Numbered from the stretch's first letter, positions 16,922 through 26,442 are shown. The stretch is 37,175 nt of DNA from Candidatus Aminicenantes bacterium JdFR-78 (GCA_002010665.1 MTON01000003.1:115991-153165), one strand, 5' to 3'. A program made the numbers and translations. The notes: generated by a model from the sequence alone, not told the origin.

Positions 16922-18856
16922 TCAGAATTTTAATCTTTTAAGGACTTCTTTTTTAAATTCAGGATGAACCTTTAATCCTAAATTTTCCGCCTTTTTTATA
17001 TATTCCCATGCTAAATCGTATTTTTCCTGGTAAAAATACACTACAGCTACATTGTTGTATGCCTGAGCAAAATTAGGATTAATTTCTATTGTTTTTTTAT
17101 AATGAATGATTGATTTATTTAGCAAATTTTTTTTAAAATACAAATTACCGAGATTAAAATGAGCTTCAAAATAATCTGATTTTAATTTAATTGCTTTTTG
17201 ATATTCCTTTATAGCTTCCTTCTCTTTTCCTTTATTTTCTAATAAAATACCTAAAAGATTATGAGCTTCGGGTAAAGAGGGGTCAATTGAAATTGCTTTT
17301 TGACAAGAGATTAATGCTTTATCTATCATTTTCTTTTTAAAATAAATATATGAAAGAACAGAATATGCAAAACCATAATCTGGTTTTATTTTAATAGCTT
17401 TTTCGCACTCTTTAATAGCTTTTTCGATTAACCCCTTTTCAAGGTAAGCCCTTGCTAAGTTCGAATGAGCCTGATAATAATCTGATTTAAGTCTGATTGC
17501 TTTTTTAAATTCAGAAATTGACTTATCAATTAATCCTTGTAATAAAAATGCTCGTCCAAGATTGTAATGAGCCTTGGGATAATTTGGATTTAATTCTAAT
17601 GCTATTTTATATTCTTGTATTGCCTGCTTCAACATTTTTTTATTTAGATAAATATTACCTAGATTATTATGAGCTTCAGGGAGATTTGGGTTAATTTCTA
17701 ATGCTTTTTTAATAAGATTTTCTGCTTCAATTAATTCATTTTTTAAAATAAGAGCTCCACCTAAGGTGGAGAGTGCTTCTGCTAATTCAGGATAAATTTC
17801 TAAGGCTTTCTGACATTCTTTAATCGCTTCATCAATCATGTTTTTTTGGAAATAGGCAAATCCAAGATTTGAATAGGATTTAGCAAAATTTGGGTTAAGT
17901 TTAATTGCTTTTTTATATTCTTCAATTGCTTCATTTATCATTCCCTTTTTCATGTAAGCAATTCCCAAATTATAATGAATATCTGGAAAATCTCTTTGAA
18001 GACTTAAAGCTTTATGATAAGCTTTTATTGCCTGCTCAACTTCTCCTTTTCTTCGAAAGGCAATACCTAAAAGATTATAAATTTCGGGTAAATTTGGTTT
18101 TATCTTAATTACTTCAAGACATTCATTTATGGTAGAATCATAATCTCCTTTTTCTAAATAAAATTGGGCTAATAAAACATTAATATCTAATTCTTTTCTA
18201 TTTAATTTTTTCCTCTGCTTATATAAAGAAATTGCGGAATTTAATTTATTCTTTGGAAGAGGAAATAGATTGGGATTGAAATTTCGATATTTATTGAGCA
18301 AAATAATCTTACAAGTAAAATCGTCAAATTTATTAATAGGTTTATCTACATTCATTATTGATTCTTCTCCTTTAAGATCTGCAGCTCCAAATAGATGACA
18401 AATCTCGTGGGTTAAGAATAAAGTCATTTCAGTTTCTGATTTTAATTCCTTTAACAATATATAATTATGCAAATAAAGTGATATCCCTAATAATTTTTTT
18501 TCTAAATTCGGTTGAGCAGTAAATCCTACAACAACATCGAATTTGTCATGAGGGATTTTTTTTCGTAAGTCATTTAATAATTCAAGCATAGTATTTTTTG
18601 AATTATCTGACAGCCAGCGAGCAAATCCTTTTATTTCAAATTTTATGCCAAAGGAATTCTCAAAAATTTTAGATACATTTGAAATTATCCGATTTATTTT
18701 TGGACGCCAAAATTCTTTTTTTCTGAATTCCTCATCTACTGCTATTTTTAAATTAACGGTTCTAATAGATTTATTTAGGGTAGAACTTATTTTGATAGGT
18801 AAAAGTATAATAAGTAAAATAATTAAAATTCTGGAAAACTTTGAAATTTTTCCCAC
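16922..18856 (-). CDS. Metzincin-like zinc protease domain fused to an array of TPRs
   Basis: A 644-residue protein with a hydrophobic N-terminus (residues 8-25; signal peptide or anchor). Residues about 30-190 hold a protease domain with H150-EIC-H154-LF-G157-AA-D160, the HExxHxxGxxD metzincin zinc motif with Asp as third ligand. It is followed by SIMN (Met-turn, M168). From about residue 215 to the end there are around 12 canonical TPRs with repeated LxxAIxxYxKAIxLxPNxxxAHxNLG patterns. The start codon is GTG at 18856, just after an in-frame stop and behind a good promoter; Shine-Dalgarno support is weak. No family name fits the whole fusion. The TPR array presumably recruits substrates or partners to an extracytoplasmic protease. 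Confidence 0.82.
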   Translation of the reverse strand: MGKISKFSRILIILLIILLPIKISSTLNKSIRTVNLKIAVDEEFRKKEFWRPKINRIISNVSKIFENSFGIKFEIKGFARWLSDNSKNTMLELLNDLRKKIPHDKFDVVVGFTAQPNLEKKLLGISLYLHNYILLKELKSETEMTLFLTHEICHLFGAADLKGEESIMNVDKPINKFDDFTCKIILLNKYRNFNPNLFPLPKNKLNSAISLYKQRKKLNRKELDINVLLAQFYLEKGDYDSTINECLEVIKIKPNLPEIYNLLGIAFRRKGEVEQAIKAYHKALSLQRDFPDIHYNLGIAYMKKGMINEAIEEYKKAIKLNPNFAKSYSNLGFAYFQKNMIDEAIKECQKALEIYPELAEALSTLGGALILKNELIEAENLIKKALEINPNLPEAHNNLGNIYLNKKMLKQAIQEYKIALELNPNYPKAHYNLGRAFLLQGLIDKSISEFKKAIRLKSDYYQAHSNLARAYLEKGLIEKAIKECEKAIKIKPDYGFAYSVLSYIYFKKKMIDKALISCQKAISIDPSLPEAHNLLGILLENKGKEKEAIKEYQKAIKLKSDYFEAHFNLGNLYFKKNLLNKSIIHYKKTIEINPNFAQAYNNVAVVYFYQEKYDLAWEYIKKAENLGLKVHPEFKKEVLKRLKF

Positions 18857-18880
18857 TCCCTTGTTTTAGAATCCTTTTAA

Positions 18881-18909
18881 AATATAAGGTCTAATTATTA
18901 AATAGTCAA
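18881..18909 (-). promoter_or_regulatory. Promoter of the metzincin-TPR gene
   Basis: On the minus strand: TTGACT (18909-18904), 17 bases, TATATT (18886-18881). The expected start near 18874 leaves a leader of about 18 bases before the GTG at 18856. Confidence 0.68.
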
Positions 18910-18988
18910 ATCAATCAATAAAGCTTATCAGAACTTTTTCTCTCCTACTGGCGTATAAATATGTGAAAAAGGGATTTGAAAGAATAAA

Positions 18989-19675
18989 ATGAGAACAATT
19001 AAGAAATTTCTTTCTGTATTTAATGCAATTATTCTATCCTCTTCTTTTTTCTGGTCGATTGTAATCCTAGATATAATAATGAGAAATCGAATTCCCCTTT
19101 ATACCCGTGATGCTGTAAGTCATTTTGTACTTATTTCAATAGTTATTGCTGTTATGTTTCTATTGCCTGGAGGACCATTAAAATGGGGATTAAATTTAAA
19201 TAATTGGCAGATTGGTTTATTTCTAGGTATTATTTCAGGATTTACCTTTGGAGTACTTTTTTCCCTGTTTTCCCATGGGATGAACACTCTCGCATGGAGT
19301 TTTGCTAAGTTGATAACACAGATAAAAAATAAGGAAATTATCATTCATTTAATAGCCCAGCTTTTTTTGATAGGATTGAGTGAAGAATTATTTTTTAGAG
19401 GAATATTGGTCACCTATTTTATGAGGCATTTTTATATGAAGATTATTGGTATTCATATTGGTGTTGTAATTGTTTCAATTATAGGCGCTTCTCTTCAGTT
19501 TTATAAATTGTTTTTTGGTACAACTTTCACAGTTGTTCTTCCGCTATTTATCGGAGCATTTATATATTTTGTTTTCTTAGGATGGCTATATCAAAAGACA
19601 GGAAGTATTTTGGGATCAATTATTACCCATAACTTTGGAAACTCCCTATTGTTTTTAATTAGCTTAGGAATATGA
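18989..19675 (+). CDS. CPBP-family membrane protein with an incomplete metal site
   Basis: A 228-residue protein with about seven hydrophobic segments. Motif 1 of CPBP proteases is present (E132-E133-LFFR137-G) and motif 3 is present (H214-NFG-N218). The second motif, which should supply a zinc-binding His in an FxxxH context, reads SLQFYKLF (168-175) without His. It may be inactive or use another ligand. The ATG is preceded by an in-frame TGA 9 bases upstream, which fixes the start; the Shine-Dalgarno is weak (AAAGAAT). It lies between two minus-strand TPR genes, and it ends 16 bases from the convergent TPR lipoprotein gene. Confidence 0.8.
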   Translation: MRTIKKFLSVFNAIILSSSFFWSIVILDIIMRNRIPLYTRDAVSHFVLISIVIAVMFLLPGGPLKWGLNLNNWQIGLFLGIISGFTFGVLFSLFSHGMNTLAWSFAKLITQIKNKEIIIHLIAQLFLIGLSEELFFRGILVTYFMRHFYMKIIGIHIGVVIVSIIGASLQFYKLFFGTTFTVVLPLFIGAFIYFVFLGWLYQKTGSILGSIITHNFGNSLLFLISLGI

Positions 19676-19691
19676 AATTAAATCTTGTTTT

Positions 19692-21230
19692 TTATTTTTT
19701 GATCTTTGAAATTATATTTTTAGCTTTCTCAATAAATGCAGGATGTTTCATGGCCCTTTTAGCAAGGATTAAGGCTTTATCCTTTTTTCCAGCATTAAAA
19801 AATCCTGCGGATGCATTATAAAACGAAGTAGCTTTAAGAAATGAGAATTTTCTTAATTTTTTCTCCAGTTTGTGCAGGATTTTATTTTTTCTTTCCTCTG
19901 AAATGGAAGAATTTCTAATTCTCTCGATTCTCCTTTTTACAAAATTTTCGAGCGTCTCATAAGTTTCACCTGCTTTTTCAAAATATTGTCCTGAATTTTC
20001 CCATTCTCCTTTTTTAGCATAAACATTTCCGAGATTAAACAAAGCCTCTGAATTGGAAGGTTCAAATATTAAAGCCTTTTTTAAATCTTTCTCAGCCTTA
20101 TCTAAGTCATTATTCTCAAAGGCAAGTATACCTGAAAGAGTGAATACCTCACTACTTGTCGGGAGATATCTTTTAGCTTCTTGTATATTAAATTTTGCTT
20201 CATCGAGTAATCTTAATTTATGTTTATTCCATGCTAACCAATAATTTGTTTCTCCAAGATACCATTTTCCGAGAGATATTAATTCCTTAAGAACAAGAAT
20301 AGCTTCTTCATGTTTTTCAAGATAACTTAGAGAAATTGCTTTTCCAAGAAGAGCATCTCTGTATCTTGGAGCAAGTTGAAGACATTTATTATAATAGTCT
20401 ATACTTTTTTCAAATTCTTCAAAGTAAAAATAAATGCTTGCGAGAGAAATATTTATTAAAACAGAATCTGGGAATTTATCCAAAGCTTTTAAAAAATTCT
20501 GTTCAGCCTCAAAGAATTTTTTTCTCATCAAATAAAATTTTCCAAGAAATAAATAGATTTCATAAAAACATGGCTCAGTTTCAATTAATTCTTTCAATGT
20601 CTTTGCATCCTCTAATCCACATATAGCTAATTTATATTTCAATGAAAGTGAATCCGGATGGTATTTCAATAAAATGGAAAGCTCCTTTGTTTCTTTCAGA
20701 AAAAAACGGGAACAGGCAAGCTCTATCAAAAAATAAGCATAAAATTCATCAATTCTTGACATTTTATTAATTTCTTTTTTAACCTTTTCCAATATTTCAT
20801 TAAACTTTCTCCACGAGATAATCCTTCTATCTATATCTTCTAAAACACCTTCTACCTTTACATTGAGAAAACTAGTAATCTCCGCATAGGGAAGAAAGTT
20901 TCTTAAAAAAGAATTCTCTTTTATTAATCTAAAACTCTGATTTATATACTCTGTATTTATTATTCCGAGTTCCTTTTCTCTAAGACTCAATAAAAGAGTG
21001 ATTTTTAATAGCTTTTCGGCAATTGTTTTCTTCAGTGATGGTATTGAGTATAAATCTCTGTAAATTTTATGAGCTTTTTGGAGATGAAAATAGCATCCTT
21101 TATAGGAAAAATTTTCTGCTTTTTTTATTTGCTCTTGGTATTTTAATAAAATTTTGGGTTTTTGTGGTGGAATACAGGAAGAAAATAAAATCAGAACCAC
21201 AATTAAGAATTTTTTCAATTTAAAATCCAT
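19692..21230 (-). CDS. TPR-containing lipoprotein
   Basis: A 512-residue protein with a basic N-terminus, hydrophobic core and lipobox LFSSC (Cys19), so it is predicted to be lipidated and membrane-attached. From about residue 215 to 410 there are TPRs (for example FEAEQNFLKALDKFPDS, FEKSIDYYNKCLQLAPRYRD, LDKAEKDLKKALIFEPSN), with a less regular helical N-terminal half and a final helical repeat region. It probably scaffolds an envelope complex; no enzymatic motif is visible. Its ATG overlaps the stop of the gene upstream (TAATG at 21230), so the two are coupled and may form the tail of the B12 uptake operon, which would be an unusual pairing. Confidence 0.8.
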   Translation of the reverse strand: MDFKLKKFLIVVLILFSSCIPPQKPKILLKYQEQIKKAENFSYKGCYFHLQKAHKIYRDLYSIPSLKKTIAEKLLKITLLLSLREKELGIINTEYINQSFRLIKENSFLRNFLPYAEITSFLNVKVEGVLEDIDRRIISWRKFNEILEKVKKEINKMSRIDEFYAYFLIELACSRFFLKETKELSILLKYHPDSLSLKYKLAICGLEDAKTLKELIETEPCFYEIYLFLGKFYLMRKKFFEAEQNFLKALDKFPDSVLINISLASIYFYFEEFEKSIDYYNKCLQLAPRYRDALLGKAISLSYLEKHEEAILVLKELISLGKWYLGETNYWLAWNKHKLRLLDEAKFNIQEAKRYLPTSSEVFTLSGILAFENNDLDKAEKDLKKALIFEPSNSEALFNLGNVYAKKGEWENSGQYFEKAGETYETLENFVKRRIERIRNSSISEERKNKILHKLEKKLRKFSFLKATSFYNASAGFFNAGKKDKALILAKRAMKHPAFIEKAKNIISKIKK

Positions 21231-21802
21231 TATAATAGAACTTTATTCAAATTTTTAAGCCCATAATTATTTTCGATTTCTTTGAGAATAATGTTTAGTT
21301 CATCTTCAGATTTTTGTTTTATTGCTATATACCATTTATTTAAAGAAGCATCTGGAATCAATTTGTAATTTTTTTTAAGTAATTTATTAATTCCTCTTAA
21401 GGCTTGCCAGTGAAGTATAATAAAAAATATAAGAGCATAAAATATAATATTTGGGCCTGGAATAGGTGTGACAAATCCACTTAATGGTAATAGAATACAT
21501 TCTGCTACAAGTAAAATAATATGTTTGGTTCTTTCCTTATAAAGGAAATGTTTAAATTTCGATTTTATTTTCTTATTACTTATGCTTTCTGGATAAAGAA
21601 TTTCAATATTATTTTTTAAAGATATTAATTGAGTAAATGCCTTTTCCTGAGTCGTGAATTTTGCTGGAATGGGTTTTGTTAAAGCATTTTTAGCTTTATT
21701 CCATAATTTTTGCCATTTTTTTGATTTAATTTTTATTTCTGATACTTCCTCAGAAAGAAACTTAAAATTATTTTTTTTGTCAGGAAGAAAGAAAAATTTC
21801 AT
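21230..21802 (-). CDS. Membrane protein, possibly related to mitochondrial K+/H+-exchange-associated (Mit_KHE1-like) proteins
   Basis: A 190-residue protein with a soluble, Lys-rich N-terminal half, one or two hydrophobic segments (about 93-136) centred on a PIPGPNIIFYALIFF motif followed by HWQALRG, and a charged helical C-terminus. The PGPN-plus-aromatic helix followed by a basic turn reminds me of the bacterial relatives of the yeast/plant Mit_KHE1 family; this is from memory and tentative. It lies 34 bases downstream of btuC and overlaps the TPR lipoprotein gene by one base. No strong promoter is visible in the 34-base gap, favouring read-through from the B12 operon. Confidence 0.6.
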   Translation of the reverse strand: MKFFFLPDKKNNFKFLSEEVSEIKIKSKKWQKLWNKAKNALTKPIPAKFTTQEKAFTQLISLKNNIEILYPESISNKKIKSKFKHFLYKERTKHIILLVAECILLPLSGFVTPIPGPNIIFYALIFFIILHWQALRGINKLLKKNYKLIPDASLNKWYIAIKQKSEDELNIILKEIENNYGLKNLNKVLL

Positions 21803-21836
21803 AAATATAATTTAATCTATTATTTTTCATTTGTCA

Positions 21837-22820
21837 TCAATATTCTTTTTTTCTGAGCAGATATATAAAGAAAGGAGCTCCTATTATAGCAGTAACAATT
21901 CCTATAGGAAGTTCAGTAGGTGAAAAAATAGTTCTGGATATTAAATCTGTAAATATCAAAAATATTCCACCGAGAAGAGCTGAAAATGGAAAGAGAAACC
22001 TATGATCTGGCCCAATTATAATTCTGACAAGATGAGGAACTATTAAGCCCACAAAGCCAATAATCCCACTAATTGAAACAGAGGCCGATGCTAAAAAAGT
22101 AGCCAGCACAAGAAATATTTTTCTAATTCTATTTACAGGACATCCCAAAGATTGAGCAACCTCATCACCTTGAACTAATAGATTCATTTCTCTTGAAAAA
22201 TATATAGAAACAGAGAAGCAAATTAAAAAATAAGGCAAAAAACTTATAACCTTTTCCCAATCAGCCAAAGATAAGCTTCCAAGAAGCCAAAATATTGCCT
22301 CACTCATTGATTCATTTTGCCAGAAAATTAAAAAAGAAGTTAAGGCTGAACAAAGCGCCCCCAGCGCAATACCTATTAAAAGAAGAGTTTCGATTTTAAT
22401 AGTTCCCTTACTTTGTGAGAGGAGGTAAACAAGATACACAATTAGCAGTCCGCCAGAGAAAGCAAATAATGTTTGACTTGAAAGATTCAAAAAGGTGAAT
22501 TGAAGATTAATTGTATATGTTAAGACAGCTCCTAAAGATGCACCTGAGGAAACTCCAACAACAAAAGGACCTGCCATTGGATTTTGGAAATAGCCTTGAA
22601 GGATGGCACCTGAAAGGGAAAGAGCAGAACCAACAAGAAAAGCAAGAATTACACGAGGCAATCTTATATCAAAAAAAATGGATGTATACATTCCCTCAAT
22701 TCCGAAGATAGATTTTATCAAGTCCAATAAAGTTGTTTTAACAGAACCTAATAGAAGTGAGAGAAAAATACCAATAATAAGCATTATCAGGAGTATAAGA
22801 AGAAAATATCCCTTTTTCAT
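21837..22820 (-). CDS. btuC: ABC transporter permease, FecCD/BtuC family (cobalamin uptake)
   Basis: A 327-residue inner-membrane permease with about ten helices. Family hallmarks visible include RLPRVILAFLVGSALSLSGA near residue 53, GYFQNPMAGPFVVGVSSGAS, and the ATPase-coupling SGIIGFVGLIVPHLVR segment near 257, followed by GPDHRFLFPFSALLGG. It pairs with the ATPase and binding protein just upstream. The cobalamin riboswitch controlling the operon makes B12 the substrate rather than iron-siderophore. The start is ATG 22820, 5 bases after the binding-protein stop. Confidence 0.93.
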   Translation of the reverse strand: MKKGYFLLILLIMLIIGIFLSLLLGSVKTTLLDLIKSIFGIEGMYTSIFFDIRLPRVILAFLVGSALSLSGAILQGYFQNPMAGPFVVGVSSGASLGAVLTYTINLQFTFLNLSSQTLFAFSGGLLIVYLVYLLSQSKGTIKIETLLLIGIALGALCSALTSFLIFWQNESMSEAIFWLLGSLSLADWEKVISFLPYFLICFSVSIYFSREMNLLVQGDEVAQSLGCPVNRIRKIFLVLATFLASASVSISGIIGFVGLIVPHLVRIIIGPDHRFLFPFSALLGGIFLIFTDLISRTIFSPTELPIGIVTAIIGAPFFIYLLRKKEY

Positions 22821-22825
22821 TCTAA

Positions 22826-23737
22826 TTAATTCTTATTATTGAAAATTTCAGGATGAAGAATTTCTGCCAATCTTGTAAAACCATCAATCAGCCTTGGACC
22901 CTGCCTGCTTAATAAATCTTCATTAATATAGAAAATTCTGTTATACCTGACTGCATCAATTTTTCTTAAAATTTTATCCTTTTTCCACCATTTTTCTGCC
23001 CTTTTAAAATCCTTTTCTTTTTTTGCAAGAATAATTATTATTTCTGGATTCTGATAAAGTAATTTTTCCTTGTTATATTTAATCCAGGATTTTGGGATAC
23101 CACAGGCTATATTTTGAGCCTTAGCTTCTAAAATTAATTTATTGAGGAAACTCTTCTTTCCACATGTCCATAGTTCCTTTCCATGTAAAGAGAGAAAAAC
23201 CTTAGGATAATTATTAACAGAAGAAAGTTTTTTCCTTAATTTCTTATATTTTGCTTTTAATTTTTCAATAAGTTTTTGTGCTTCTTTTTCCCTAAAGGTC
23301 ACAGCACCTATTTTTTTTATTAAAGAAAAGGTTCCTTCAATTCCCTTCTTACTATCTAAGACAAAAACTTTGATTTTAAGTTGTTTTAGTCTTAAAATAG
23401 AATCTAATCTGTTACCTCGAAAGGCAAGAACTAAATCCGGATTTAAAAATTTTATTTTCTCTATATTTATATCTACAACACCACCAACTTTCTGCTTGAA
23501 GAGTGTTTCAGGTGGATAATCGCAATACCGGGTAACTCCCACAATATTTTTATTCAACTCTAATGCAAACAAAATTTCAGTTAAATTTGGAGCAAGAGAG
23601 ATGATTCTCTCAGGCCTTGATGATATTTCAATTTTAAAGCCTAAATCATCATAAAATGTTTTACCATTTACAGTTATAAATAAGCTAATTATAAATATTA
23701 TAGAAACTGATATTTTTATCTTCATTAGAATTTTCAT
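22826..23737 (-). CDS. btuF: Cobalamin-binding periplasmic protein (BtuF-like)
   Basis: A 303-residue type-III substrate-binding protein. It has an N-terminal signal peptide (about residues 1-25) and the helical-backbone fold typical of BtuF/FhuD: RPERIISLAPNLTEILFAL near residue 42, then GVTRYCDYPPE, a KVGGVVDINIEKIKFLNPDLV stretch, and a C-terminal RQGPRLIDGFTRLAEILHPE segment. It delivers B12 from the receptor to the BtuCD permease. The ATG overlaps the ATPase stop by 4 bases. A second ATG four codons downstream is an alternative start. No lipobox is visible. Confidence 0.88.
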   Translation of the reverse strand: MKILMKIKISVSIIFIISLFITVNGKTFYDDLGFKIEISSRPERIISLAPNLTEILFALELNKNIVGVTRYCDYPPETLFKQKVGGVVDINIEKIKFLNPDLVLAFRGNRLDSILRLKQLKIKVFVLDSKKGIEGTFSLIKKIGAVTFREKEAQKLIEKLKAKYKKLRKKLSSVNNYPKVFLSLHGKELWTCGKKSFLNKLILEAKAQNIACGIPKSWIKYNKEKLLYQNPEIIIILAKKEKDFKRAEKWWKKDKILRKIDAVRYNRIFYINEDLLSRQGPRLIDGFTRLAEILHPEIFNNKN

Positions 23738-24510
23738 TTAATAAAGTAAATCTCAGGTAGTCCTGTTTCCGGATTTTTTCTTACCTTAACAGTTGTATTG
23801 TAAACCTGTTTAATATTCTCTTCATTAACAATTTCATTGGGCTTTCCTTCTTTAAAAATGCCACCATTATTGAGAAAAATTATTCTGTCACAAAAAGGAA
23901 TTACAAGATTTATGTTATGTTCTGTACAGACAATAGTCTTGCCCTTCTCTTTGCATAAGTTGAAGAGCAGCCTGTAAATTTCTATTTGAAAATTCAAGTC
24001 AAGATGAGCGCTTGGTTCATCAAGAAAAATTAATGGCGTATCTTGGGCTAAAGCACGGGCAATAAGGACTCTTTTTCTTTCACCTCCACTTAAATGAGCA
24101 ATTCTCCTCTTCTGAAATTCTTTTATCTGTGTAAATTCCATTGCCTCATTTATCTTTTTTCTATCCGATTCAGTGAGTTTGAATATTCCTCCCTGATGGA
24201 CATAACGTGCCATTTCAATTAGTTCCTTGACTGTAAATTGAAAAATAAAATCGCTTAATTGCGGAACATAAGCCACCTTTCTTGCAATTTGTTTTGGTCC
24301 CAAGCCGTTTATTTTAATACCTTCTATGTAGACTTCACCTTTTATATTAGGTATCAATTTTTGAATTCCTTTTATTAAAGTAGTCTTCCCAGAACCATTT
24401 CTTCCCAGAATGCAGAGTAATTCTCCCTTGAAAACACTAAATGATATATCATTTAAAACGTATCCATTCTCATATCCAACCGAAAAATTTTTTATTTCCA
24501 ATATTTTCAT
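23734..24510 (-). CDS. btuD: ABC transporter ATP-binding protein (cobalamin uptake)
   Basis: A 258-residue ATPase with Walker A GRNGSGKTT (about 37-45), Q-loop VPQL, signature LSGGERKR, Walker B PLIFLDEPSAHLD and the switch His in CTEHN. It powers the BtuC permease. A start at ATG 24510 is preferred over the TTG at 24516 because AGGAA lies about 6 bases upstream of that ATG; the longer form adds two residues. The gene lies 13 bases downstream of the receptor gene and overlaps btuF by four bases. Confidence 0.92.
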   Translation of the reverse strand: MKILEIKNFSVGYENGYVLNDISFSVFKGELLCILGRNGSGKTTLIKGIQKLIPNIKGEVYIEGIKINGLGPKQIARKVAYVPQLSDFIFQFTVKELIEMARYVHQGGIFKLTESDRKKINEAMEFTQIKEFQKRRIAHLSGGERKRVLIARALAQDTPLIFLDEPSAHLDLNFQIEIYRLLFNLCKEKGKTIVCTEHNINLVIPFCDRIIFLNNGGIFKEGKPNEIVNEENIKQVYNTTVKVRKNPETGLPEIYFIK

Positions 24511-24523
24511 ATTCAATTCCTAA

Positions 24524-26350
24524 TTAAAAACCATACTCAACACCAAAATAAATTCCCCTATCAGGAGATGGATAACCATAGACCTCTTCATATCTCTCGT
24601 TTAGGACATTTGTTATTTTTGAAAAGATGTGAATATTTTTCCTTATTTCATATTTTAATGAAATATCAAATTTGTTAAAGGGTGAATTTTCTATCGTTAC
24701 AAAGTGAATGTCGTCCCAATCCTTTCTTTTTCCTATATAAATGAAATTTAAAAATATATTAAATTTTTCAATAGGTCTTAAATTAAAACTGAAGTTAAAA
24801 CTATGTTTTGGTCTTCTCAATAGTTGTTTATTTTTGTCATCCTTTGCAATTAAGTGTGTATAATTAAGTTTGAGATTGAAATTTCTATGGGGAATGAGAA
24901 AAAAGGAGAGTTCTTCTCCATTAATTTTTGTTTGAGCTAAATTTTGGAATTTCAAAGTTGAAAAATCATATACTATTAAATCCTTAATGAGGGATGAGAA
25001 ATAAGTAATCCCAATTATTATTCGAGAATTTAATAATTTTTGTTCAATTCCGACTTCCAAGCTTTTGCTGATCTCGGGTTTTAAATTTCTATTACCCCAG
25101 AATGTATATAATTCAAAAGGTCTTGGCGCTCTGAAGCCAGTGCCTGCACTTGCTTTTAATTTTGTATCATTTAAAAATAGAGCTCCTGTGATTCGAGGAC
25201 TAACGTGAAATCCAAACTCTGTATGATGGTCGATTCTTATTCCAGCTGTTATAGAAAGATTATGGAGATGAGTTTGATTTTGGACGAAAAAAGCTCTTAT
25301 ATCAAATCTTTTATTATTTATTCCTGTGCCAAAATTATCTTCACTAAAAACAACAAAATTTCTCCATTCACCCCCGATTGTGAAGATTCCTTTTGAGTAA
25401 TTAATGTCAGATTGAATATCAAATCTTAAAGCTCTTGATCTTGTATGCGAATAACTCCAGAAGCTATCAGGGTCGTTAAAGATATAATTTCTTCGAAAAT
25501 ACGATAAATTTAATTTTAATTTCATAAAGGAAAAATTTCCTGTAAAAGGCAAACTAAGAATGGTTTCCTCAGTTCTCTGTCTTCTATTAGGAGATAAAAT
25601 GCTTGCAGATGAAAAGGGGATGCCGAGATTGGTTTTTGTATATCTTAAAAATGCCTCGAGCTTACTTTTATTAGTTAGAATTAACTCCCCTCTTAATGAA
25701 GCGGTCATGTTTTTATAGTCATCATTTTGGAAATTTCCTCTTGTTGAGAAATAACAAGTATTTAGATAGAGACTCCCAATTTGGTTTCCTAAGGAAAAGG
25801 AAAATGAGCCCTTATAGGTTGAATCGCTTCCACCTATAAAATTAAGGTTAAATTTTGTATCCCTTTTCCCTCTTTTAGTTATGAGATTTATTACTCCCCC
25901 AATAGCATCAGAGCCATAAAGAGTACTTTGAGGCCCGCGAACTATTTCAATTCTTTCTATGTCATCAATCATTAAAGAAGAAAAATCAAAATAGGAGGAT
26001 AAGGGGTCATTAATTGGTATTCCATTTATAAGAACAAGATTATGGTCAGATTCTGAGCCTCTTATAAAAAGTGAAGTTAAATGACCGATAGAACCAGCTT
26101 GAGCCTTAATAAAACCAGGAACATCTGTTAAAATTTCAGCAAGAGTTATTACTTGTCTTTGTTTTATCTCCTGTTCAGTAATTAAAGTAAATGAGGTTGA
26201 AACCTTATCCGCTGGTTCCTCTAATCTATTAGCCGTGACAATAATATAATGTCTTATAGGATACTTCACTTTTTCTTTCTTTTCTTCTTTACCAAAAATA
26301 AATGAAACAATTAAAATAAATGTAAATAAATAAATAATTAATTTTTTCAT
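24524..26350 (-). CDS. btuB: TonB-dependent outer-membrane receptor for cobalamin (BtuB-like)
   Basis: A 608-residue protein with a signal peptide (residues 1-20), a probable TonB box (HYIIVTANR near 35-43) and a plug domain. The plug shows LAEILTDVPGF, LFIRGSESDHNLVLINGIP, and IERIEIVRGPQSTLYGSDAIGG. A long beta-barrel ends in aromatic GVEYGF, as expected for outer-membrane assembly. The cobalamin riboswitch in its leader and the BtuDFC genes downstream identify vitamin B12 or a corrinoid as substrate. AGGAGG precedes the ATG on the minus strand. The receptor proves a diderm envelope. Confidence 0.93.
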   Translation of the reverse strand: MKKLIIYLFTFILIVSFIFGKEEKKEKVKYPIRHYIIVTANRLEEPADKVSTSFTLITEQEIKQRQVITLAEILTDVPGFIKAQAGSIGHLTSLFIRGSESDHNLVLINGIPINDPLSSYFDFSSLMIDDIERIEIVRGPQSTLYGSDAIGGVINLITKRGKRDTKFNLNFIGGSDSTYKGSFSFSLGNQIGSLYLNTCYFSTRGNFQNDDYKNMTASLRGELILTNKSKLEAFLRYTKTNLGIPFSSASILSPNRRQRTEETILSLPFTGNFSFMKLKLNLSYFRRNYIFNDPDSFWSYSHTRSRALRFDIQSDINYSKGIFTIGGEWRNFVVFSEDNFGTGINNKRFDIRAFFVQNQTHLHNLSITAGIRIDHHTEFGFHVSPRITGALFLNDTKLKASAGTGFRAPRPFELYTFWGNRNLKPEISKSLEVGIEQKLLNSRIIIGITYFSSLIKDLIVYDFSTLKFQNLAQTKINGEELSFFLIPHRNFNLKLNYTHLIAKDDKNKQLLRRPKHSFNFSFNLRPIEKFNIFLNFIYIGKRKDWDDIHFVTIENSPFNKFDISLKYEIRKNIHIFSKITNVLNERYEEVYGYPSPDRGIYFGVEYGF

Positions 26351-26442
26351 TTAAATTCCCTCCTTTCTTTTTCATTTTGCATTTCACCACTTTACATTTT
26401 ACTTCCATAAAAGGAATTCTCCGGAGGGAAGGATGAGGTAAT

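Noticed and set aside
17000-18150. Repeated DNA segments suggestive of a tandem repeat array
   Set aside because: The periodicity of about 102 bases is explained by 34-residue TPR units in the metzincin-TPR gene; copies are divergent.
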